The translations under genes were made by a program, and so were the position numbers. Source: Ilumatobacter coccineus YM16-304 (GTDB taxonomy: Bacteria; Actinomycetota; Acidimicrobiia; Acidimicrobiales; Ilumatobacteraceae). From it: a stretch of DNA of 64,000 nt. Below, piece after piece: positions 53,349 through 61,486 of the stretch. A model generated the notes under the pieces. The model was not told where the DNA came from. It ran no database searches and saw only the letters and a program-made list of their open reading frames with translations. Every line of letters begins with the position of its first letter. The first letter of the stretch is position 1. The DNA is taken from positions 2,790,001-2,854,000 of the forward strand of contig NC_020520.1 of assembly GCF_000348785.1 (NCBI RefSeq), read 5' to 3'.

Positions 53349-54775
53349 GCGACCAGCTCGACTCCACCACCACCGGCTCCGACGACGAGGGGCCTTCCGA
53401 GATCAGCGCCGAGGAACTGGCGGTCGTCCCCGAGGCAGAGCTGCCGACCGTGGTCATCATCGGTCGCCCAAACGTCGGCAAGAGCACGCTCTTCAACCGC
53501 GTCGTGGGCAGCCAACAGGCGATCGTCGAAGACCGGCCGGGGATCACCCGCGACCGCAAGGTGCTCGAGGCCTCGTGGCTCGAAGTGCCGTTCCTCGTCG
53601 TCGACACCGGCGGCTGGATGCCCGGCGGTGACGCGCTCGAAGAGAAGGTGAGCCGTCAGGTCGAGGAAGCGGTGCGTGACGCCGACGTGGTGTTGTTCGT
53701 CGTCGACGCCTCCGTCGGCCTCACCGACGACGACCAGACCATCGCCAACTGGGTGCGCCGGTCGGGCCGCGACGTCATCATCGTGGCCAACAAGGCCGAC
53801 AACGAGCGGCGCGAGACCGACCGCTGGGAGTTCCTTGGCCTCGGCCTCGGCGATCCGGTGCCGGTGAGTGCACTGCACGGCCGTCGTGCCGGCGACCTCC
53901 TCGACGTCGTCATCTCGCGCTTCTCCGAAGAAGCGCGTCATCGCCCGGTGGCCGACGACGACGATCGCTTCTACGAGGAGGCCGAGGACTGGGACGCCGA
54001 CGAGATCAAGCCGCCGCGCGTGGCGATCGTCGGCCGACCCAACGTCGGCAAGAGCACGCTGTTCAACCGACTCGTCGGTGAAGATCGGGCGGTCGTGCAC
54101 GACATGGCCGGCACCACCCGCGACTCGATCGACACGCTCGTCGAGACCGAAGACGGCCCGATGGTCTTCATCGACACCGCCGGCATGCGCCGCAAGGGCA
54201 AGATCGACGATTCGGCCGAGTACTACTCGCTCGTTCGTGCGCTCCGTTCGATCGACGACGCCGACGTGGCGTTGCTCGTGATCGACGGCACCGAAGGCGT
54301 CACCAGCCAAGACCAGCGGCTCGCCGAGCGCATCGACGCCTCGGGCTGCCCGATTCTGATCGTGCTCAACAAGTGGGAGTTGGTCAGCACCGAGGATCGC
54401 CTCGACGTGATGACCGAACTCGAACGCAAGCTCGGCTTCGTCGGCGACGTTCCGGTGCTGAAGATCTCGGCGCTGACCGGAAAGAACGTCCACAGTCTTC
54501 GCCCGCACCTGCAGGAGTCGATCGCGCAGTACCACACGCGTGTTCCGACGCGAGACATCAACAAGATCATCGCCGCCGCGCAGCAGCGGGCACCGGCGCC
54601 CAAGGGCGCCAAGATCCTCTACGCCGTGCAGGGCGCCATCGACCCGCCGACGTTCACGCTGTTCGTGAACCGCGAGGTGCAGTCGACGTACCTGCGTTAC
54701 ATCGAGCGCACGATCCGCGAGGAGTTCGGCCTCGGTTCGACGGCGATCAAGATCCGCGTCCGCAAGAAGTCATGA
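53345..54775 (+). CDS. der: ribosome biogenesis GTPase Der (EngA)
   Basis: A 476-residue tandem GTPase for 50S subunit assembly. Both G domains show GRPNVGKSTLFNR (near residues 39 and 226), DTGGW and DTAGM switch II motifs, and NKAD and NKWE specificity motifs. The C-terminal KH-like domain contains PPTFTLFVNRE and the RYIERTIREEFG helix. The N-terminus has an acidic extension of about 35 residues. It is coupled to the DUF512 gene by an ATGA overlap. Confidence 0.97.
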   Translation: MSDQLDSTTTGSDDEGPSEISAEELAVVPEAELPTVVIIGRPNVGKSTLFNRVVGSQQAIVEDRPGITRDRKVLEASWLEVPFLVVDTGGWMPGGDALEEKVSRQVEEAVRDADVVLFVVDASVGLTDDDQTIANWVRRSGRDVIIVANKADNERRETDRWEFLGLGLGDPVPVSALHGRRAGDLLDVVISRFSEEARHRPVADDDDRFYEEAEDWDADEIKPPRVAIVGRPNVGKSTLFNRLVGEDRAVVHDMAGTTRDSIDTLVETEDGPMVFIDTAGMRRKGKIDDSAEYYSLVRALRSIDDADVALLVIDGTEGVTSQDQRLAERIDASGCPILIVLNKWELVSTEDRLDVMTELERKLGFVGDVPVLKISALTGKNVHSLRPHLQESIAQYHTRVPTRDINKIIAAAQQRAPAPKGAKILYAVQGAIDPPTFTLFVNREVQSTYLRYIERTIREEFGLGSTAIKIRVRKKS

Positions 54776-54805
54776 CCCGATCGCAGGTGAGCAGGGGAGC
54801 GGGCC

Positions 54806-55030
54806 GTGCCCTGGTGTGAAGAATGCGCCAAGTACTACACACCGAATTCGGTGAGCGAAGACGGCACGTGCCCCAAGTGCGGCATGCAGTTGGAAGCACC
54901 GCAGTCGGGCGCGCTCTCGTCGTCTCGAGTCGCCGAGAGCTCCGACGAGAAGGCCCCGTGGCACTTCAAGTTGATGGTGGCGTCGGTCGCGATCTATCTC
55001 GGATGGAGAGTCATCCAACTCTTTGCGTGA
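54806..55030 (+). CDS. zinc-ribbon small membrane protein
   Basis: A 74-residue protein: N-terminal CEECAKYY and CPKCGMQL form a CxxC-CxxC zinc ribbon, a short linker follows, and the C-terminal 20 residues (FKLMVASVAIYLGWRVIQLF) are a single transmembrane helix. GTG 54806 has AGGGGAG upstream, 30 bp after der, so it may be co-transcribed with der. No family function is known to me. Confidence 0.8.
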   Translation: MPWCEECAKYYTPNSVSEDGTCPKCGMQLEAPQSGALSSSRVAESSDEKAPWHFKLMVASVAIYLGWRVIQLFA

Positions 55031-55071
55031 GGCGGGTCGTGCGTCGATAGAGTCGTCGCTCACAACACATT

Positions 55072-55145
55072 CGGGCTGTGGCGCAGCTTGGTAGCGCACT
55101 TGTCTGGGGGACAAGGGGTCGCAGGTTCAAATCCTGTCAGCCCGA
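55072..55145 (+). tRNA. tRNA-Pro (anticodon GGG)
   Basis: A 74-nt cloverleaf without encoded CCA. The acceptor stem CGGGCTG pairs with CAGCCCG, the D arm is GCGC-AGCTTGGTA-GCGC, the anticodon arm is CTTGT-CTGGGGG-ACAAG giving anticodon GGG, and the T arm contains GGTTCAAATCC. It reads CCC/CCU proline codons. Confidence 0.95.
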
Positions 55146-55152
55146 CGAATGG

Positions 55153-55178
55153 AAGGCCCTGGCTTCGGCCAGGGCCTT
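55153..55178 (+). terminator. terminator after tRNA-Pro
   Basis: AAGGCCCTGGC pairs perfectly with GCCAGGGCCTT (11 bp) around a TTCG tetraloop and is followed by TGCGTTT. It lies 7 nt after the tRNA. Confidence 0.88.
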
Positions 55179-55203
55179 TGCGTTTCTCGGCACTGCGTCC
55201 TGT

Positions 55204-56049
55204 TCAGCGGCGGGCGGTGAGCGTGGCGCCGGCCGCAGTCGAGATGCGGAGTTGCGTGTTGGCGTCGACGAGTTCGTATGTCGTTGCTTCGGACAGGATC
55301 TGGAACACGGCGGCTTCCTGTTCGTCGATCTCCGGTGCACAGGCTTTCAGGGTGGACACGGTCTCACCGACCGTCAGACTGTTGCCGTCGATCACGTAGC
55401 TGCCTGAGTAGTCGTTGCAGCTGGCGTTGCCGGAGAGGCGTCCGTCGGCGTCGAACGTCAGCGTGGCGGTCACGTTCTCGAGTGCGGGCGTTCCGTCGAC
55501 GTCGGTCACGGTCCACGTGCCGTTCAAGGCGTTCGCCTCCGTCGACTCCGTCGTGTCGTCGCCGGGGGCCTGGACCTGGACCATGACGAGGTCACCGACA
55601 TCGATCGACGACTGGGTGCTGTCGATGGGGTTGGCGGTGTCGGTCGTCCAGCGAAGTCGTCCGTCGGCATCGGTGATCGTGGCGCGAATGCTGTACGTGT
55701 TGCGCTCTTCCAGATCGGAGCGGTCGGCGGTCAGCTCGAACGGAATGGGGACCTGCTGGTCGTCGAGTTCGATGACCTGCTCGGCGATCACGGTCGACGA
55801 CGCGTCGGCGATCGAGACGTCTTCGAGTGTGATGGTGGCGGTGCCGCCGGGACGGAGCGCGACGCGCTGTCGGTACGTGATGTTGCCGGTGATCTCGATG
55901 GTCATGTCATCCTCGGTGCGGTCGTCGTCAGGGGTCGTGGACTCGGCGGCACCCGCTGATTCGGTCGGGATGGCGTCGGGTTCGTCCGATCCGCATGCGG
56001 TGGCACCGAGGGCGAGTGCCACGAGCAGAGAGGTGAAGCGGGCATTCAT
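55204..56049 (-). CDS. YbaY-META two-domain lipoprotein
   Basis: A 281-residue lipoprotein: signal peptide with lipobox LGATAC, a Ser/Thr/Asp linker, a YbaY/YscW-like domain (about 55-155; VALRPGGTATITLEDVSIAD) and a META/HslJ domain (about 170-280; NGTWTVTDVDGTP, ASCNDYSGSY, ACAPEIDEQE). META domains in HslJ are linked to stress or antibiotic resistance, and YbaY to envelope chaperone-like proteins. ATG 56049 has AAAGGA about 11 nt upstream. It converges on the tRNA gene. Role unknown, probably envelope stress. Confidence 0.85.
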   Translation of the reverse strand: MNARFTSLLVALALGATACGSDEPDAIPTESAGAAESTTPDDDRTEDDMTIEITGNITYRQRVALRPGGTATITLEDVSIADASSTVIAEQVIELDDQQVPIPFELTADRSDLEERNTYSIRATITDADGRLRWTTDTANPIDSTQSSIDVGDLVMVQVQAPGDDTTESTEANALNGTWTVTDVDGTPALENVTATLTFDADGRLSGNASCNDYSGSYVIDGNSLTVGETVSTLKACAPEIDEQEAAVFQILSEATTYELVDANTQLRISTAAGATLTARR

Positions 56050-56198
56050 GTGTTGGGCGGTCCTTTCGTGGGAGTACGTGACCGCTTGGACGTTCGCGGG
56101 TGTACCCGAGGTTCCGATCGGCCCCCGTGACATCCATCACCAACGGCGACGTCCTGGGTGTCGCGTCGAACGCGGAGCGGTCTGTCTCGGCGGCAAGA

Positions 56199-56861
56199 TC
56201 AAGCGTTGACCGCTGCCTGGAGAGCGACCGTTCCAGCTCCGCTGAGCCGGTCGACGCCGATGGTTCTCCCGGTCGCCGCGAGCAGAAGATCGATGGCAGC
56301 ACCCCGGATGGTCAACGTGCCGTGCCCGCCGGTCCAGTCGACGTCGGTCGCTTCGAGGGCGGCGCGGGCAAATCGCTTCTTGGCGCCGTACCAACGGCTC
56401 GCCAGCGCGTGGTCGAGTGCGACCACGACACGTTCGGGCGGCGTCACCCATCGAACGCCCAGTGGCCTGGCGATGTCTTGGCCGTGGACGATCACGTCGA
56501 TCAGCGAGTCGCGCGCTGAGCTGCCCATCCCGGTTCGGGTCGACGCTGCCGACTCCCGGAGTTGCTCGATGAGTTCGGCCGGCCCGTACTCCTGTGCATG
56601 CGCCACAGCCTGTGCTGCGGTCATGCGGTCGAAGTCTCCTCGGTGGCGGAGCATTCCCCGGACGAAGTCCAGCTTCGACTGGCGAGTCGCCAGCGTCAGG
56701 TGGGCGACGACCTCGTGAACGGACCAGCCCGTGCATGCCGATGCACTCGACCACTCGGCCGCGTCGAGTTCCTCGAGTCGGTCGCACAGGCCGAGCCGCT
56801 CGGCTCGCAGCATGTCCCGGACGGCGGCCTCGTCGCTCGCGTCGGATGTCGACCGGGTCAC
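56199..56861 (-). CDS. maleylpyruvate isomerase-like (DinB/mycothiol-dependent) protein
   Basis: A 220-residue four-helix-bundle protein of the maleylpyruvate isomerase/mycothiol-dependent family. SASACTGWSVHEVVAHLTLA is the conserved first metal-binding segment, SLIDVIVHGQDIARPLG provides the second His, and a C-terminal SCP2-like part follows. Such enzymes use mycothiol, the actinobacterial thiol. GTG 56861 is chosen because it lies in a GTGA overlap with the upstream VOC gene, making the pair coupled. Substrate unknown. Confidence 0.82.
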   Translation of the reverse strand: MTRSTSDASDEAAVRDMLRAERLGLCDRLEELDAAEWSSASACTGWSVHEVVAHLTLATRQSKLDFVRGMLRHRGDFDRMTAAQAVAHAQEYGPAELIEQLRESAASTRTGMGSSARDSLIDVIVHGQDIARPLGVRWVTPPERVVVALDHALASRWYGAKKRFARAALEATDVDWTGGHGTLTIRGAAIDLLLAATGRTIGVDRLSGAGTVALQAAVNA

Positions 56862-57337
56862 GAAGCGTCGGACTTCGGGTCGAGGGCGGACGGGTCGTCG
56901 TTGACCATCTCGGCAATCTGCTCCGGCGTCCAGTCGTGGTGTTCGACGAGCACGATCCAGTTGCCGGAGTTGTCCCGAATGAGTGCTTCGGTGCCATACG
57001 GCCGGACCTCGGGCGGATTGAGGATGCTGACGCCTTTGGCTTCGAGATCGGCGACGGTCGCAGCGCAGTCGGTGACGCTGAGTCCGATCGCGAAGGTGCC
57101 GCCTTCGTCGAGCGCTCGGTTGATCGACTCGGCGAACTCCTCCGACAACGGCGGTCCGGGAGTCGTGAGGTGGACGTCGATCTCTGGTTGCGAGGGGTGT
57201 CCGACCGTGCACCAACGGAAGTCGTCACCGACGGTCACGTCATCACGAGCTTCGAAGCCGAGTTTGTCGATGTAGAAGGCCTTGGACGCTTCGATGTCCT
57301 TGACCCAGACAGTGGTGAGGGAGATGTTCGAGATCAT
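56858..57337 (-). CDS. VOC (glyoxalase/dioxygenase superfamily) protein
   Basis: A 159-residue protein with two VOC modules: LTTVWVKDIEASKAFYIDKLGF, then DVHLTTPGPP, and later GVSILNPPEVRPYG and ALIRDNSGNWIVLVEHHDW, where His and Glu positions could bind metal. Members detoxify aldehydes or confer drug resistance. ATG 57337 is supported by TATGGT 7 nt upstream; ATG 57349 is possible. It is coupled to a mycothiol-type enzyme and follows an AraC regulator by 22 bp, suggesting a regulated detoxification set. Confidence 0.85.
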   Translation of the reverse strand: MISNISLTTVWVKDIEASKAFYIDKLGFEARDDVTVGDDFRWCTVGHPSQPEIDVHLTTPGPPLSEEFAESINRALDEGGTFAIGLSVTDCAATVADLEAKGVSILNPPEVRPYGTEALIRDNSGNWIVLVEHHDWTPEQIAEMVNDDPSALDPKSDAS

Positions 57338-57344
57338 GTCTGCG

Positions 57345-57350
57345 ACCATA
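57345..57350 (-). promoter_or_regulatory. -10 box (TATGGT) of the VOC gene
   Basis: Minus-strand TATGGT ends 7 nt before the ATG at 57337 in the 22-bp gap after the AraC gene, so the VOC pair can be transcribed independently. Confidence 0.5.
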
Positions 57351-57359
57351 CGGATGTGG

Positions 57360-57878
57360 TCAACCGGGAGGCTTCTCCTCGCTTGCGGAATCGGCCCGAG
57401 TCGACGCTCGCTCGTCCGCGTCGCTCCCCGTCGTGCGCTGACGGGCAAGGCCGCGCATGAAGACGAAACAACCGGGGACCTTGGGAGCACCGGTCGCCAT
57501 GTGTCTCCGTTGCACCGCACTCGGAGTGTCGCCGACGAGTTCTTTGAAGCGGGCACTGAACGACCCGAGGCTCGAGTAGCCGACAGCGAAACACACTTCG
57601 GTGACCGTCAGGTTCGTCGCCCGCAGCAGATCCTGAGCTCGCTCGATGCGCCGACGCGAGAGGTACTCGGCCGGCGTGACGCCGTAGGTCGCCTTGAACA
57701 ACCGGTGGAAGTGGAACTTCGACAGGCCGGCGATCGACGCCGCCGTTGCGAGGTCGGTGGCTTCGGTGAAGTGACGATCGAGGTGATCGCGCGCCGCTCG
57801 AAGATGGACGAGCACGTCGCCGGGGACGCGAACACGCTCGGTTCTCGACGACGCAGCGTTCTTCCCGTCGTCGTCCAT
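57360..57878 (-). CDS. AraC-family transcriptional regulator
   Basis: A 172-residue regulator consisting mainly of the AraC DNA-binding domain. The first helix-turn-helix is in LATAASIAGLSKFHFHRLFK and the second in TVTEVCFAVGYSSLGSFSARFKELVG. There is little room for a ligand-binding domain; a short tail is rich in charged residues. ATG 57878 lies 7 nt behind a TACCGT box. It is divergent from the aldehyde dehydrogenase gene and upstream of the VOC pair, either of which it may control. Confidence 0.88.
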   Translation of the reverse strand: MDDDGKNAASSRTERVRVPGDVLVHLRAARDHLDRHFTEATDLATAASIAGLSKFHFHRLFKATYGVTPAEYLSRRRIERAQDLLRATNLTVTEVCFAVGYSSLGSFSARFKELVGDTPSAVQRRHMATGAPKVPGCFVFMRGLARQRTTGSDADERASTRADSASEEKPPG

Positions 57879-57885
57879 GCGGGCA

Positions 57886-57891
57886 ACGGTA
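57886..57891 (-). promoter_or_regulatory. -10 box (TACCGT) of the AraC gene
   Basis: Minus-strand TACCGT ends 7 nt before ATG 57878, so the regulator mRNA is predicted to be leaderless. Confidence 0.5.
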
Positions 57892-58009
57892 GACCGACAG
57901 CACGCCCTCGCAGCGCTCGCCCCGGCAATGTGGAGCACGACGTGCGATGGCCCCGGCGATGAGGTCTACTTGGCACTGCGAACACTTCGATGCGAAGGAG
58001 CACCACACC

Positions 58010-59383
58010 ATGACGAGCACCATCACCACGACGAACCCGGCCACCGGCGACGACCTGGCCACGTACGACGTGTTCGACGCACAGCGGGTCGACGACGCGA
58101 TCGTTGCTGCCCACGAACTCCATCGGTCGTGGCGTCGCGAGTCGTTCGCCACCCGGGCGTCCGTGCTGCACGCGATCGCCGACGAACTCGACGGACGGAT
58201 CGGGCCACTCGCCGAGCTGATGGCCGACGAGATGGGCAAGCCGATCGCCGCGGGCCGGTCGGAGGTGGAGAAGTGCGCGTGGGCGTGTCGGCACTACGCC
58301 GACAACGCCGAGCGCTACCTCGCCGACGTCGAGATCAGCACCGACAACACGAGGAGCTACGCCCACCACGAGCCGCTCGGCGTGATCCTCGCCGTGATGC
58401 CGTGGAACTTCCCGCTCTGGCAGGTCGTCCGCTTCGCCGCTCCCGCGTTCATGGCCGGAAACGCCGGCGTGCTCAAGCACGCGTCGAGCACGACCGGAAC
58501 GGCGATCGCGCTCGACGAACTGTTCGTGGCCGCAGGGCTGCCCGACGGATTGTTCCGAACGTTGGTCATCCCGTCGTCTCGGGTGAACGACGTGATCGAG
58601 CACCCGCTCGTTCGCGCCGTCACGCTCACGGGCAGCGGCCCAGCCGGAGCTGCGGTCGCCAGCAAGGCGGGCGAGATGCTGAAGAAGAGCGTGCTCGAAC
58701 TCGGCGGCAGCGACCCCTACGTGGTGCTGGAAGACGCCGACCTCGAACTGGCGGCCGCGACGTGCGCGAACAGCCGCATGATCAACGGCGGGCAGAGCTG
58801 CATCGCGGCGAAGCGGTTCGTGGTGCACAGCGACGTGTACGACGAGTTCATCGACCGGCTCACCGCCGACATCGACGCCAAGGTGATGGGCGACCCGCAC
58901 GAGGAAACAACCGACTACGGGCCACAAGCCCGAACCGACCTGCGCGACGAACTCCACCAGCAGGTGGCGGCCAGCATCTCGCACGGGGCCCGGCTGGTGA
59001 CGGGTGGCAAGGTGCCCGATCAGCCCGGCGCATGGTATCCGGGCACCGTGCTCGCCGACGTGACTCCGGGCATGCCCGCCTACGACGACGAGATGTTCGG
59101 CCCGGTGGCCGCCGTGATCCGAGCGACCGACGAAGCCGATGCGATTCGCATCGCCAACGACACACCGTTCGGCCTCGGCGCTGCCGTGTTCACACGAGAC
59201 CTCGATCGAGGCGAGCGGATCGCCGCAGAGGAACTCGAAGCGGGGAGCTGCTTCGTCAACGCCATGGTGGCGTCCGACCCACGCCTGCCGTTCGGTGGCA
59301 TCAAGGAATCGGGTTTCGGACGCGAGCTGGCCGACCTCGGCATCAAGGAGTTCGTCAACACCAAGACGGTCGTCGTCGGCTGA
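58010..59383 (+). CDS. NAD(P)-dependent aldehyde dehydrogenase (succinate-semialdehyde type)
   Basis: A 457-residue ALDH. Catalytic Cys is in GGQSCIAAKR, the general-base Glu in LELGGSDPYVVLEDADL, the cofactor-loop segment is MPWNFPLWQVVRFAAP, and FGGIKESGFGREL is the C-terminal motif. It resembles GabD-type succinate-semialdehyde dehydrogenases, which would fit putrescine/GABA breakdown beside the polyamine operon, though the substrate is inferred. ATG 58010 has GAAGGAG about 10 nt upstream; a longer in-frame start at 57947 is less likely. Confidence 0.9.
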   Translation: MTSTITTTNPATGDDLATYDVFDAQRVDDAIVAAHELHRSWRRESFATRASVLHAIADELDGRIGPLAELMADEMGKPIAAGRSEVEKCAWACRHYADNAERYLADVEISTDNTRSYAHHEPLGVILAVMPWNFPLWQVVRFAAPAFMAGNAGVLKHASSTTGTAIALDELFVAAGLPDGLFRTLVIPSSRVNDVIEHPLVRAVTLTGSGPAGAAVASKAGEMLKKSVLELGGSDPYVVLEDADLELAAATCANSRMINGGQSCIAAKRFVVHSDVYDEFIDRLTADIDAKVMGDPHEETTDYGPQARTDLRDELHQQVAASISHGARLVTGGKVPDQPGAWYPGTVLADVTPGMPAYDDEMFGPVAAVIRATDEADAIRIANDTPFGLGAAVFTRDLDRGERIAAEELEAGSCFVNAMVASDPRLPFGGIKESGFGRELADLGIKEFVNTKTVVVG

Positions 59384-59389
59384 CCCGTC

Positions 59390-59412
59390 GACCGGCCGTC
59401 GCTCGACCGGTC
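59390..59412. terminator. possible bidirectional hairpin between aldehyde dehydrogenase and speB genes
   Basis: GACCGG and CCGGTC pair across an 11-nt loop in the 30-bp gap between convergent stops. There is no T tract; weak. Confidence 0.3.
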
Positions 59413-59413
59413 G

Positions 59414-60289
59414 TCAGGCTGCCGGGGCGACCGCCAGGCACATGAGCGCGTACACGATCTGTGCCGCGGTGAAGTCCCACGCGTGTGCGCCGGCGATGGG
59501 GGCGAACTCGACGAGGTCGATCCCGACGCATCGGCGCCCGGCGAGCGCCGACTCGATGATGTCGAGCGACTGGTAGTAGCCGAGCCCACCCGGCACCGGC
59601 GTGCCGGTGGCCGGCATGACCGACGGGTCGAGCCCGTCGACGTCGAACGTCACGTAGACGTCGTTCGGGAAGTCGGCGGGCAACTCGATCACCTCGTTGG
59701 GCCGGCGAGCGAGGTCCCGAGCGTCGACGTGGACGACATCGTGTGCCAGACGCAGGTCGCGTTCCTCGGCACAGATCGCTCGCACCCCGTACTGCGCGAG
59801 CGGCACCTGCTCCTCGACCGCGAGCAGGTGCATGACCGACGCGTGCGAGTGTCGATGCCCCTGGTAGGCGTCACGCATGTCGGCGTGCGCGTCGATCTGC
59901 ACGATGCCGATGTCGGGCGTGACTCGCCGAACCCCCTGCACCGCCCCGTACGTGAGGCTGTGCTCACCGCCGAGGGTGACGGGCACACCGCCCGAGCGAG
60001 CGACCGCCTCGGTTCGATCGGCGAGCTCGTCGAGCACCGACTCGATCGTTCCCGAACAGTCGATGGCCGGTTGCGTGGCGATGCCGAGCGCACACGCGTC
60101 GACCCCGTCCCACAGCCGCTCGAGTTGATCGCTCGACCGGATGATCGCGTCGGGGCCTGCGTGGGTACCCGAGCCGTAGCTCACGGTCTTCTCCAGCCCA
60201 CATGGGATGACGTGGAACCGAGCGGTCGCCGGATCGGTCTCGGCCTCGGTTAGCTCCTCGTCGAGAAATCGACGCTGCTGATCGGTCAC
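59414..60289 (-). CDS. speB: agmatinase
   Basis: A 291-residue ureohydrolase that splits agmatine to putrescine and urea. Binuclear Mn ligands are in GGEHSLT, VQIDAHADMRD and TFDVDGLDPS. GTG 60289 forms a GTGA overlap with nspC and has GGAGG 6 nt upstream, while the longer open frame is a shadow of nspC. Agmatinase rather than arginase or guanidinobutyrase is favoured because the operon also carries arginine decarboxylase and both carboxyspermidine enzymes. Confidence 0.93.
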   Translation of the reverse strand: MTDQQRRFLDEELTEAETDPATARFHVIPCGLEKTVSYGSGTHAGPDAIIRSSDQLERLWDGVDACALGIATQPAIDCSGTIESVLDELADRTEAVARSGGVPVTLGGEHSLTYGAVQGVRRVTPDIGIVQIDAHADMRDAYQGHRHSHASVMHLLAVEEQVPLAQYGVRAICAEERDLRLAHDVVHVDARDLARRPNEVIELPADFPNDVYVTFDVDGLDPSVMPATGTPVPGGLGYYQSLDIIESALAGRRCVGIDLVEFAPIAGAHAWDFTAAQIVYALMCLAVAPAA

Positions 60290-61461
60290 GACAACCTCCG
60301 TTGATACTCGTCGTCGGTGAACTCGCGCACGACCCGGAGCTCGTCGGTGTCGGAGTTCCACACGGCGATCGCCGGAAGCCCGATCCCGTTGAACGTCGTC
60401 GTCTTCACCATGGAGTAGTGCGCCTGGTCGAGGAACGCGAATCGCTGCCCGACCTCGGGAACCCGCTCGAACGCATAGGTGCCGATCGTGTCGCCCGCCA
60501 GGCAGCTCGGGCCGCCGAGCCGTACCTGCACGTCGCCCGACTCGCCGAGCAGCGCAGGCCGGTACGGGGCTTCGAGCACATCGGGCATGTGGCAGGTCGC
60601 CGAGATGTCGGCGATGGCGATGTGCCCGGCGTTCTCCATCACGTCGAGTACTTCGCCGACGAGGATGCCTGCGTCGAGCGCGATCGCTTCGCCGGGTTCG
60701 AGATGGACGTCGCAGTGGGTCTCGGCCCGAATCGACCCGACGAGGTCGACGAGCGTCGCCCGGTCGTAGTCGGCGCGGGTGATGTGGTGCCCGCCGCCCA
60801 GGTTGATCCAGCGCAACCGATCGGTCCAGCGGGCGAGCGCTGGAGCGACCGCCTCCCAGGTGCGCTGCAACGGCTCGACGCCCTGTTCGCACAACGAGTG
60901 CATGTGCACACCGTCGACGCCATCGAAGTCGCGGTCGGTGAGTTGGCTGATCGGCGTGCCGAGACGCGATCCGGGCGCCGCGGGGTCGTAGCGCGGCGTC
61001 TCGACCTCGGAGTGTTCCGGGTTGATCCGCAAACCCACCGAGATCTTGCGGCCCCGGGCGCGGGCAGCCTCGATGTTGGTTCGAAACCGATCGTGCTGGC
61101 GCGGCGTGTTGAAGATGATGTGATCGGACAGATCGAGCAACTCGTCGACCTCGTGCGGGCGGAACGCTGCCGCGTACGTGACGACCGTGCCGTCGTACTT
61201 CTCGTTCGCCAGACGCGCCTCCCACAGTCCCGACGTGCACGTGCCCGACAGCGAGCGAGACACGTTGGGCGCCAGCGACCACATGGCGAAGGCCTTGAGC
61301 GCGGCGTACATCGACGCTCCCGATCGCTGAGCGACGTCGGCGAGCGCCGCGAGGTTGGCGTCGAGCTTCACCTCGTCGACGACGAAGCAGGGAGATGGCA
61401 CACGGCCGAGGTCGAAGTCGGCGAACGCGCCGGGATCACCGGCCTGCGTCTCCATCGTCAC
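60286..61461 (-). CDS. nspC: carboxynorspermidine/carboxyspermidine decarboxylase
   Basis: A 391-residue PLP enzyme of the alanine-racemase/ODC fold. The PLP lysine is in AALKAFAMW (near residue 56), HMHSLCEQG and INLGGGHHITRADYD are NspC-specific, and LEPGEAIAL and LGGPSCLAGD supply phosphate and active-site Cys/Asp residues. It decarboxylates carboxyspermidine to spermidine (or the nor- form). GTG 61461 or ATG 61455 starts it, 25 bp after the carboxynorspermidine synthase stop; its own stop is inside the speB start. Confidence 0.94.
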   Translation of the reverse strand: MTMETQAGDPGAFADFDLGRVPSPCFVVDEVKLDANLAALADVAQRSGASMYAALKAFAMWSLAPNVSRSLSGTCTSGLWEARLANEKYDGTVVTYAAAFRPHEVDELLDLSDHIIFNTPRQHDRFRTNIEAARARGRKISVGLRINPEHSEVETPRYDPAAPGSRLGTPISQLTDRDFDGVDGVHMHSLCEQGVEPLQRTWEAVAPALARWTDRLRWINLGGGHHITRADYDRATLVDLVGSIRAETHCDVHLEPGEAIALDAGILVGEVLDVMENAGHIAIADISATCHMPDVLEAPYRPALLGESGDVQVRLGGPSCLAGDTIGTYAFERVPEVGQRFAFLDQAHYSMVKTTTFNGIGLPAIAVWNSDTDELRVVREFTDDEYQRRLS

Positions 61462-61486
61462 CGGCCGCCGACGCGGAAGGCGACCA

